Positions 12,701 to 23,237 of a stretch of 64,000 nucleotides of DNA are shown here, piece after piece. This DNA is from Pictodentalium vernedei (Eukaryota > Mollusca > Scaphopoda > Dentaliida > Dentaliidae). A program made the position numbers and the translations under genes. The notes under the pieces were generated by a model. That model was not told where the DNA came from. It made no database searches and saw nothing but the letters and a program-made list of their open reading frames with translations. Location: positions 165,867,455 through 165,931,454 of the forward strand of contig CM062294.1 in NCBI GenBank assembly GCA_031216915.1, in the 5' to 3' direction. Numbering within the stretch: the stretch's first letter is position 1; every line of letters begins with the position of its first letter.

Positions 12701-15700
12701 ATTTAGCACAGAGTCTCTGAACCTGGAATGCAATTATACCTTGCTCAGTATGCAGGCCAGTCATACTATAACAGGTTTTCCCCACATTCTCTCCATATTT
12801 TGTCTTGTAGCACAGAGTCTCTGAATCCGTAATACAATTTTTTACTACTCAGTAAAAATGCCAGTTATGCTATGACAGGTATTGCTACATTTTCTCTATA
12901 TTTCATCATGTTGCGAGTCTTTGAGCCTGGAATACAATTTTACATTGCTCAGTATGCAGGCCTGTCTTGCTATGACAGGAATTCCTACATTTTCTCCATA
13001 TTTTGTCTTGTAGTACAGAGTCTCTGAATCCGTAATACAATTTTTTACTACTCAGTGAAAATGCCAGTCATGCTATGACAGGTATAGCTACATTTTCTCT
13101 ATATTCCACCATGTAGCACAGAGTCTCTGAGCCTGAAATTCAAGTTCACATTGCTCAGTATGCAGGCCAATCATCCTATGACAGGTATTCCTACATTTTC
13201 TCCACATTTTGTCTTGTAGCACAGAGTCTCTGAATCCGTAATACAATTTTTCACTACTCATTAATCATTTGAGTAGAGCAATGGTGGGTATTGCTACATT
13301 TTCTTCATATTTAGTCATTTAGCACAGAGTCTCTGAACCTGGAATGCAATTATACTTTGCTCAGTATGCAGCCCTGTCATGCTATGACAGGTATTCCTAC
13401 ATTTTATCCATATTTTGTCTTGTAGCACAGAGTTTCTGAATCCGTAATACAATTTTTCTCTTCTCAGTAAACATGCCAGTCATGCTATGTTAGGTACTGC
13501 TACATTTTCTCTATATTTCATCATGTAGCACAGAATCTCGGAGTCTGGAATACAATTTTACATTGCTCAATATGCAGGCCAATCATGCTATGGCTGGTAT
13601 TCCTACATGTTCTCCATATTTTGTCTTGTAGCACAGAGTCTCTGAATCCGTAATACAATTTTACACTACTCATTAATCATTCCAGTAGACCAATAATGGG
13701 TATTGCTACATTTTCTTCATATTTTGTCATTTAGCACAGAGTCTCTGAACCTGGAATGCAATTACACCTTGCTCAGTATGCAGGCCAGTCATGCTATGAC
13801 AGGTATTCCTACATTTTATCCATATTTTGTCTTGTAGCACAGAGTCTCTGAATCCGTAATACAATTTTACACTACTCTTTAATCATTCCAATAGAGCAAT
13901 GATGGGTATTGCTACATTTTCTTCATATTTTGTCATTTAGCACAGAGTCTCTGAACCTGGAATGCAATTATACTTTGCTCAGTATGCAGGCCCGTCAGGC
14001 TATGACAGGTATTCCTACATTTTATCCATATTTTGTCTTGTAGCACAGAGTCTCTGAATCCGTAATACAATTTTTCTCTACTCAGTGAACATGCCAGTCA
14101 TGCTATGTCAGGTATTGCTACATTTTCTCTATATTTCATCATGTAGCACAGAGTCTCTGAGCCTGGAATACAATTTTCCATTGCTCAGAATGCAGGCCAA
14201 TCATGCTATGGCAGGTATTCCTACATGTTCTCCATATTTTATCTTGTAGCACAGAGTCTCTGAATCCGTAATACAATTTTACACTACTCATTAATCATTC
14301 GAGTAGAGCAATAATGGGTATTGCTACATTTTCTTCTTATTTTGTCATTTAGCACAGAGACTCTGAACCTGAAATGCAATTATACTTTGCTCAGTATGCA
14401 GGCCAGTCAGGCTATGACAGGTATTCCTACATTTTATCCATATTTTGTCTTGTAGCACAGAGTCTCTGAATCCGTAATACAATTTTACACTACTCATTAA
14501 TCATTCCAGTAGAGCAATAATGGGTATTGCTACATTTTCTTCATATTTTGCATTTAGCACAGAGTCTCTGAACCTGGAATGCAATTATACCTTGCTCAGA
14601 ATGCAGGCCAGTCATAGTATAACAGGTATTCCCACATTCTCTCCATATTTTGTCTTGTAGCACAGAGTCCCTGAATCCGTAATACAATTTTTTACTACTC
14701 AGTGAAAATGCCAGTCATTCTATGACAGGTATTGCTACATTTTCTCTATATTTCACCATGTGGCACATAGTCTGTGAGCCTGAAATACAATTTTACAATG
14801 CTCAATATGCAGACCAATCATCCTATGACAGGTATTCCTACATTTTATCCATATTTTGTCTTGTAGCACAGAGTCTCTGAATCCGTAATACAATTTTTCT
14901 CTCCTCAGTGAACATGCCAGTTATGCCTATGACAGGTATTGCTACGTTTTCTCTATATTTCGTCATGTAGCACAGAGTCTCTGAGTCTGGAATACAATTT
15001 TATATTGCTCAGTATGCAGGCCAATCATCCTATGACAGGTATTCCTACATTTTCTCCACATTTTGTCTTGTAGCACAGAGTCTCTGAATCCGTAATACAA
15101 TTTTTCACTACTCATTAATCATTCGAGTAGAGCAATGGTGGGTATCGCTACATTTTCTCCTTATTTTCCCATATAGCACAGAGTCTCTGAACCTGGAATG
15201 CAATGATGCATTGCTCAGTATGCAGGCCAGTCATGCTATGACAGGTTTTCCCACATTTTCACCATATTTTGTCTTGTAGCACAGAGTCTCTGAATCCGTA
15301 ATACAATTTTACACTACTCTTTAATCATTCAAGTAGAGCAATGATGGGTATTGCTACATTTTCTTCATATTTTGTCATTTACCAGAGAGTCTCTGAACCT
15401 GGAATGCAATTATACTTTGCTCAGTTTGCTGGCCAGTCAGGTTATGACAGGTATTCGTACATTTTATCCATATTTTGTCTTGTAGCACAGAGTCTCTGAA
15501 TCCGTAATACAATTTTTCTCTACTCGGTGAACATGCCAGTCGTGCTATGTCAGGTACTGCTACATTTTCTCTATATTTCATCATGTAGCACAGAATCTCG
15601 GAGTCTGGAATACAATTTTGCATTGCTCAGTATGCAGGCCAATCATGCTATGGCAGGTATTCCTACATGTTCTCCATATTTTGTCTTGTAGCACAGAGTC

Positions 15701-18700
15701 TCTGAATCCGTAATACAATTTTACATTACTCATTAATCATTCCAGTAGACCAATAATGGGTATTGCTACATTTTCTTCATATTTTGTCATTTAGCACAGA
15801 GTCTCTGAACCTGGAATGCAATTATACCTTGCTCAGTATGCAGGCCAGTCATGCTATGACAGGTATTCCTACATTTTATCCATATTTTGTCTTGTAGCAC
15901 AGAGTCTCTGAATCCGTAATACAATTTTACACTACTCTTTAATCATTCCAATAGAGCAATGATGGGTATTGCTACATTTTCTTCATATTTTGTCATTTAG
16001 CAAAGAGTCTCTGAACCTGGAATGCAATTATACTTTGCTCAGTATACTGGCCCGTCAGGATATGACAGGTATTCCTACATTTTATCCATATTTTGTCTTG
16101 TAGCACAGAGTCTCTGAATCCGTAATACAATTGTTCTCTACTCAGTGAACATGCCAGTCATGCTATGTCAGGTATTGCTACATTTTCTCTATATTTCATC
16201 ATGTAGCACAGAGTCTCTGAGCCTGGAATACAATTTTACATTGCTCAGAATGCAGGCCAATCATGCTATGGCAGGTATTCCTACATGTTCTCCATATTTT
16301 ATCTTGTAGCACAGAGTCTCTGAATCCGTAATACAATTTTTCACTACTCATTAATCATTCGAGTAGAGCAATGGTGGGTATCGCTACATTTTCTCCTTAT
16401 TTTCCCATATAGCACAGAGTCTCTGAACCTGGAATGCAATGATACATTGCTCAGTATGCAGGCCAGTCATGCTATGACAGGTTTTCCCACATTTTCACCA
16501 TATTTTGTCTTGTAGCACAGAGTCTCTGAATCCGTAACACAATTTTACACTACTCTTTAATCATTCAAGTAGAGCAATGATGGGTATTGCTACATTTTCT
16601 TCATATTTTGTCATTTACCAGAGAGTCTCTGAACCTGGAATGCAATTATACTTTGCTCAGTATGCAGGCCAGTCAGGTTATGACAGGTATTCGTACATTT
16701 TATCCATATTTTGTCTTGTAGCACAGAGTCTCTGAATCCGTAATACAATTTTTCTCTACTCGGTGAACATGCCAGTCGTGCTATGTCAGGTACTGCTACA
16801 TTTTCTCTATATTTCATCATGTAGCACAGAATCTCGGAGTCTGGAATACAATTTTACATTGCTCAGTATGCAGGCCAATCATGCTATGGCAGCTATTCCT
16901 ACATGTTCTCCATATTTTGTCTTGTAGCACAGAGTCTCTGAATCCGTAATACAATTTTACACTACTCATTAATCATTCCAGTAGACCAATAATGGGTATT
17001 GCTACATTTTCTTCATATTTTGTCATTTAGCACAGAGTCTCTGAACCTGGAATGCAATTATACCTTGCTCAGTATGCAGGCCAGTCATGCTATGACAGGT
17101 ATTCCTACATTTTATCCATATTTTGTCTTGTAGCACAGAGTCTCTGAATCCGTAATACAATTTTACACTACTCTTTAATCATTCCAATAGAGCAATGATG
17201 GGTATTGCTACATTTTCTTCATATTTTGTCATTTAGCACAGAGTCTCTGAACCTGGAATGCAATTATACCTTGCTCAGAATGCAGGCCAGTCATAGTATA
17301 ACAGGTTTTCCCACATTCTCTCCATATTTTGTCTTGTAGCACAGAGTCTCTGAATCCGTAATACAATTTTTTACTACTGAGTGAAAATGCCAGTCATGCT
17401 ATGACAGGTATTGCTACATGTTCTCTATATTTCACCATGTAGCACAGAGTCTCTGAGCCTGAAATACAATTTTACATTGCTCAGTATGCAGACCAATCAT
17501 CCTATGACAGGTATTCCTACATTCACTCCATATTTTGGCTTGTAGCACAGAGTCTCTGAATCCGTAAAACAATTTTACACTACTCATTAATCATTCGAGT
17601 AGAGCAATCATGGGTGTTGCTACATTTTCTTCTTATTTTGTCATTTAGCACAGAGTCTCTGAACCTTAAATGCAATTACACTTTGCTCAGTATGCAGGCC
17701 AGTCAGGCTGTGACAGGTATTCCTACATTTTATCCATATTTTGTCTTGTAGCACAGAGTTTCTGAATCCGTAATACAATTTTTCACTACTCATTAATCAT
17801 TCGAGTAGAGCAATGGTGGGTATTGTTACATTTTCTTCATATTTAGTGATTTAGCACAGAGTCTCTGAACCTGGAATGCAATTATACTTTGCTCAGTATG
17901 CAGCCCAGTCATGCTATGACAGGTATTCCTACATTTTATCCATATTTTGTCTTGTAGCACAGAGTCTCTGAATCCGTAATACAATTTTTCTCTCCTCAGT
18001 GAACATGCCAGTCATGCTATGACAGGTATTGCTACGTTTTCTCTGTATTTCGTCATGTAGCACCGAGTCTCTGAGCCTGGAATACAATTTTACATTGCTC
18101 AGTATGCAGGCCAATCATGCTATGACAGGTATTCCTACATTTTCTCCATATTTTGTCTTGTAGCACAGAGTCTCTGAATCCATAATACAATTTTTCACTA
18201 CTCATTAATCATTCGAGTAGAGCAATGGTGGGTATCGCTACATTTTCTCCTTTTTTTCCCATATAGCACAGAGTCTCTGAACCTGGAATGCAATGATACA
18301 TTGCTCAGTATGCAGGCCAGTCATGCTATGACAGGTTTTCCCACATTTTCACCATATTTTGTCTTGTAGCACAGAATCTCTGAATCCGTAATACAATTTT
18401 ACACTACTCTTTAATCATTCAAGTAGAGCAATGATGGGTATTGCTACATTTTCTTCATATTTTGTCATTTAGCACAGAGTCTCTGAACCTGGAATGCAAT
18501 TATACTTTGCTCAGTATGCAGGCCAGTCAGGTTATGACAGGTATTCGTACATTTTATCCATATTTTGTCTTGTAGCACAGAGTCTCTGAATCCATAATAC
18601 AATTTTTCCCTACTTGGTGAACATGCCAGTCATGCTATGTCAGGTACTGCTACATTTTCTCTATATTTCATCATGTAGCACAGAATCTCGGAGTCTGGAA

Positions 18701-20307
18701 TACAATTTTACATTGCTCAGTATGCAGGGCAATCATGCTGTGGCAGGTATTCCTACATGTTCTCCATATTTTGTCTTGTAGCACAGAGTCTCTGAATCCG
18801 TAATACAATTTTACACTACTCATTAATCATTCTAGTAGACCAATAATGGGTATTGCTACATTTTCTTCATATTTTGTCATTTAGCACAGAGTCTCTGAAC
18901 CTGGAATGCAATTATACTTTGCTCAGTATGCAGGCTAGTCATGCTATGACAGGTATTCCTACATTTTATCCATATTTTTTCTTGTAGCACAGAGTCTCTG
19001 AATCCGTAATACAATTTTACACTACTCTTTAATCATTCCAATAGAGCAATGATGGGTATTGCTACATTTTCTTCATATTTTGTCATTTAGCACAGAGTCT
19101 CTGAACATGGAATGCAATTATACTTTGCTCAGTATGCAGGCCCGTCGGGCTATGACAGGTATTCCTACATTTTATCCATATTTTGTCTTGTAGCACAGAG
19201 TCTCTGAATCCATAATACAATTTTTCTCTACTCGGTGAACATGCCAGTCATGCTATGTCAGGTATTGCTACATTTTCTCTATATTTCATCATGTAGCACA
19301 GAGTCTCTGAGCCTGGAATACAATTTTGCATTGCTCAGAATGCAGGCCAATCATGCTATGGCAGGTATTCCTACATGTTCTCCATATTTTATCTTGTAGC
19401 ACAGAGTCTCTGAATCCGTAATACAATTTTACACTACTCATTAATCATTCGAGTAGAGCAATAATGGGTATTGCTACATTTTCTTCTTATTTTGTCATTT
19501 AGCACAGAGTCTCTGAACCTGGAATGCAATTATACCTTGCTCAGTATGCAGGCCAGTCATACTATAACAGGTTTTCCCACATTCTCTCCATATTTTGTCT
19601 TGTAGCACAGAGTCTCTGAATCCGTAATACAATTTTTTACCACTCAGTGAAAATGCCAGTCATGCTATGACAGGTATTGCTACATGTTCTCTATATTTCA
19701 CCATGTAGCACAGAGTCTCTGAGCCTGAAATACAATTTTACATTGTTCAGTATGCAGGCCAATCATCCTATGACAGGTATTCCTACATGTTCTCCATATT
19801 TTATCTTGTAGCACAGAGTCTCTGAATCCGTAATACAATTTTTCACGACTCATTAATCATTCGAGTAGAGCAATGGTGGGTATTGTTACATTTTCTTCAT
19901 ATTTTGTCATTTAGCACAGAGTCTCTGAATCTGGAATGCAATTATACTTTGCTCAGTATGCAGGCCAGTTGTGCTATGACAGGTATTCCTACATTTTATC
20001 CATATTTTGTCTTGTAGCACAGAGTCTCTGAATCCGTAATACAATTTTTCTCTACTCAGTGAACATGCCAGTCACGCTATGACGGGTATTGCGACATTTT
20101 CTCTATATTTCATCATGCCGCACAGCGTCTCTGAGCCTGGAATACAATTTTACATTGCTCAGTATGCAGGCCAGTCATGCTATTACAGGAATTCTTATAT
20201 TTTCTCCATATTTTGTCTTGTAGCACAGAGTCTCTGAATCCGTAATACAATTTTTCTCTACTCAGTGAACATGCCAGTCATGCTATGACAGGTATTGCTA
20301 CATTTTC
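778..20307. repeat. 103-bp tandem satellite with higher-order organisation (main block)
   Basis: About 190 head-to-tail monomers of 103 bp; for example the GCACAGAGTCTCTGA core recurs at 1161, 1264, 1367 and 1470. Monomers alternate between a class reading CTTGTAGCACAG..GAATCCG and a class reading CATTTAGCACAG..GAACCTGG or CATGTAGCACAG..GAGCCTGG, giving a 206-bp dimer. Marker variants such as AATGGTGGGTATCGC recur at about 809, 2248, 3485, 4627, 6483, 8338, 9783, 15134, 16373 and 18226, so higher-order units hold 11 to 18 monomers. The array holds no gene; the short minus-strand open frames are by-products of the period. Array size and HOR structure fit centromeric or pericentromeric satellite, which is inference. 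Confidence 0.95.
10741..13195. repeat. Recent tandem duplication of a 12-monomer (1234-bp) higher-order unit
   Basis: The block beginning TTGGCTTGTAGCAC at 10741 recurs at 11975. The two copies share uncommon variants (GGATATTGTTACA, GAGTTTCGGAG, GCTACGGTAGG, CATGTTGCGAGTCTTTGAG, CAGTCTAGTCATGC) and differ at only a few sites, for example ACAGTTTTTT near 11601 against ACAATTTTTT near 12833. The match stops near 13195. The shared rare variants and near identity point to a recent unequal exchange or amplification. Confidence 0.85.
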
Positions 20308-21391
20308 TAGTGCTGCCGCGGTTAAGACTTTTTTCTGACTGGTTAACCAGCGTGTTTGACCATGGTTAACCGTGGTTAAGCGCTTTTAAGGTTCCTATAT
20401 TTGTAGTGTGTTCTTGCTTCAACTGTAACTGTTATATCGGGCCGGCCAATGTTATTTACATTGACCATAAATAATAATAAAGAAGTATTCTATTTAGTCG
20501 TTGTTGTTCAATCGCCCATGTGTGTACATCAGTGCGTGTACCGGAAATCAACAGGTTTGTGGGACCAATATGGATGAAACCATAAAAAATGCAAAATCAT
20601 CAAAATAACAAAAAAATAAATAATAACACATTAAATGTTTGCCAGCAATACCTGGAGAGACGTGTTTATTTTTTCCATGAACTCCAATTCACTGATGTGT
20701 AATGTCCGGTTGTAAATTACGCACATGTGCACTAGTTAAAGTTAGTTTCAGTAGCACCAACAATGCTTAAGTGGGACAACAATTTGAAAACAATTTGCGC
20801 TGTAACCTACACATTTGTTGTATTTTTATTGGTTTTTCTGGAACATTCTCGCATTCCAGAAAAACCAACTTAATCACAACAACTGCGCAGGTTACGGCGC
20901 AAATGGTACTCTGATTCTGAAACTATGAGCTTTCGGTCACAAATGAGCGTTGAATTTTCTTGACAGGGATGAAGAAAGACATTGGGGTGATAAACAAACA
21001 ACGAAAAACAAATAAATGCGAGTATTTTTTAAATCTTTAGTAGTAATTTTCCTTTATTCTTTTATCTTATTCACAACGTGGTAACTCGTCAAAACTTACC
21101 TATTTCCGTTTCATCCCAAACTGCCCCAAATTGGCAAAACGTAACTTGCAACTAATTCTTTTTGACTGCATATATTTAAAAATGGGGGATGCGACTTATG
21201 CATGGGCTTTAGGCAAAAGGGAGGAATTCCAGGTGTGAGTTTGGGGTGCGACTTATACACAGGGACTACTTATACACAGACATATACGGTGAGTATAGTG
21301 AATGTAAGGTTAACCGGTTAAAACATTTTCTTGACCGGTCAAAGTTTTAACCACAGGTTAACCGGTTATCTTGATAACCGCGGCAGCACTA
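20308..21391 (+). mobile_element. Non-autonomous hAT-type DNA transposon inserted in the satellite
   Basis: The element begins TAGTGCTGCCGCGGTTA (20308-20324) and ends with the exact reverse complement of those 17 bases (21375-21391). Both sides carry the same 8 bp, ACATTTTC (20300-20307 and 21392-21399), a target duplication taken from the satellite. The 8-bp duplication and termini of the form TAGNG are hallmarks of the hAT superfamily. No long open frame lies inside, so it depends on a transposase from elsewhere. Both subterminal regions are rich in GGTTAAC / CCGGTTAAC motifs, plausible transposase binding sites. Internal AT-rich sequence includes TGCGACTTAT repeats near 21190-21270. Confidence 0.9.
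20792..20905. repeat. Long imperfect hairpin inside the hAT element
   Basis: Two arms of roughly 50 bp face each other: ATTTGCGCTGTAACCT near 20793 pairs with AGGTTACGGCGCAAAT ending at 20904, and GGTTTTTCTGGAA pairs with TTCCAGAAAAACC around a 10-nt loop (20844-20853). The outer and innermost stems are near perfect, the middle is looser. It could be a small fold-back element that inserted in the hAT element or an intrinsic structure. Confidence 0.7.
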
Positions 21392-22131
21392 ACATTTTCT
21401 TCATATTTTGTCATTTAGCACAGAGTCTCTGAACCTGGAATGCAATGATGCATTGCTCAGTATGCAGGCCAGTCATGCTATGACAGGTTTCCCCACATTT
21501 TCTCCATATTTTGTCTTGTAGCACAGAGTCTCTGAATCCGTAATACAATTTTACACTACTCATTAATCATTCAAGTAAAGCAATGATGAGTATTGTTGCA
21601 TTTTCTTCATATTTTGTAATTCAGCACAGAGTCTCTGAACCTGGAATGCAATTATACTTTGCTCAGTATGCAGGCCAGTCATGCTATGACAGGTATTCCT
21701 ACATTTTCTCAATATTGTGTCTTGTAGCACAGAGTCTCTGAATCCATAATACAATTTTTCACTACTTATTAATCATTCCAGTAGAGCAATGATGGGTATT
21801 GTTACATTTTCTTCATAATTTGTCATTTAGAACCGAGTCTCTGAACCTGGAATGCAATTATACTTTGCTCAGTATACAGGCCAGTCATGTGATGACAGGT
21901 ATTCCTACATTTTCTCCATATTTTGTCTTTTAGCACAGAGTCTCTGAATCCGTAATACAATTTTACACTACTCAGTGTGTCTGTTATGCCACATGTATGA
22001 TAGGTTTTGCTACATTTTCTCCATATTTTCTCTTTTTTACACACAGTCTTTTAACCTGGAAGACAATTTTACGACATTCCGTATCCATGTCAGTTATACT
22101 TCAACCGATATTGCTACATTTTCTCCATATT
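21392..22131. repeat. 103-bp satellite, right-hand block after the hAT insertion
   Basis: About seven further monomers continue the same array, starting with the duplicated ACATTTTC. Monomers become more divergent to the right (for example CACACAGTCTTTTAACCTGG near 22042), and recognisable similarity ends near TTTTCCCAAAC at about 22131. Divergence rising towards the edge is typical of satellite margins, where homogenisation is weaker. Confidence 0.9.
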
Positions 22132-22713
22132 TTCCCAAACAAGACTTGATTTGACCACATCTTTGATGACATTATCATTACAAATGAAGACTCGCAACAG
22201 CTGGCATTTTATAAGCCAAAATCATTCTTCTAATTATGTTAATATCTTGATGATTCCAAAGTGAATTAAATTGATTGGCATATATATAGAGATGGAGCAT
22301 GAATGAATATCTGTATATCTCTGTGAATGAAGAGACATAAGATTGTATCAATGGTCATCTACATGCAAACTCCACATGCACGTGGGTAAATAACTGCAAT
22401 GAAGAAGTCCAAACAGTATTAGACTGGTCGCATGAAAGCTTGGCGATCTGATTGATCTATATGTCATTGGAGGGGGGGGGGGGGGGGGGGGGGGGTGTGT
22501 AAAGGGATAGGCTTGGAAGATCGAATAGGCAAGGTAAAGACATTCCATGAGAGAAGAGGCATAAGAATGGGGATGCATTTTGTATTGGAAAGCACAAGGG
22601 TAAGCAAGGCCTTCTCTCCTTAGAACTGCAACAATTCAATGGCTAGCCAAAGTGTTATTATTATTATTAGATGACAACCAGCCAGTTCCAAATTAGCAAC
22701 CTTCCCATCGACT
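22132..22713. other. Unassigned spacer between satellite and DIRS-A1
   Basis: No gene or known element is recognised. It is AT-rich with an uninterrupted run of about 25 G at 22471-22495 and a short ATT repeat near 22656. The minus-strand open frames reading through the G tract as polyproline are artefacts of it. Confidence 0.6.
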
Positions 22714-22924
22714 ATTTCTTTTCAACCTACTCACAATTGTTTACAATTGGCTGTAACGTAAGTGCAAGCCCTACTTCGGAACTAACTCAAGCTTTTAGAA
22801 ACTTTTCCAAACAAGCTGGAAAAGTAATAGAGTGCAAAAGCACGAAAAAGATCGAAAAAAGGGTCGAGCGAGACCACCCCTCGAAATTACAGGTACTCTC
22901 TCTCACACCTCTTGTGTTTACCGA

Positions 22925-22950
22925 GCGCATGCGCAACAACCGTGACGTCA
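22925..22950. promoter_or_regulatory. Paired NRF-1-like palindrome and CRE in DIRS-A1 5' region
   Basis: GCGCATGCGC at 22925-22934 is followed 8 bp later by the perfect CRE palindrome TGACGTCA at 22943-22950. The same pair at the same spacing is in copy A2 (62465-62490), although bases around it have changed. NRF-1 and CREB/ATF factors are known to bind such sites in animals; use of them as the element's promoter is inference. Confidence 0.5.
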
Positions 22951-23237
22951 ATTTCTTTTATTTCTACCATTTGTACATGGTCGGAAATTTGTGTGACTCA
23001 TGCTATACTTAGCTGTTTTCTTCGTGAATAACTTATTTTATGTGTTATCTGCATTTGATTGTGTGCAAGTGGATTGTATCCGTTTTCAAGCTTTCAAAAT
23101 TGTTATTAATTAATGTTATTTTTGATCAGTGCTGCTTGTTTCTTCACACTTAGTCTTGTTTTCCCCCACGTGTGAACACGACCTTTGTTCTGTTTTCTGT
23201 CGGCAGGAAGCTTGATTCCATTATTCTCTTTCATATT

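Noticed and set aside
21180..21300. TGCGACTTATACAC-like motifs inside the hAT element as an independent transposon end
   Set aside because: No inverted partner or target duplication is found around them; they stay as internal sequence of the hAT element.
2490..22044. Recurring minus-strand open frames of 60-82 codons across the satellite (M-M-K-Y-R-E-N-V type)
   Set aside because: They repeat with the monomer period, differ only by monomer variants, and have no start context or domain. They are by-products of a 103-bp repeat.
778..22131. CRISPR-like look of regularly spaced GCACAGAGTCTCTGA cores
   Set aside because: Sequence between the cores is itself repeated and similar, the period is 103 bp and the context is eukaryotic. 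This is a satellite, not repeat-spacer units.
22348..22639. Proline-rich minus-strand open frames
   Set aside because: They exist only because a 25-G tract reads as polyproline; two frames overlap through the same tract.
22671..23012. 113-codon frame at the start of DIRS-A1
   Set aside because: It begins outside the element boundary and the equivalent A2 region does not keep the frame, so it is part of the non-coding 5' region.
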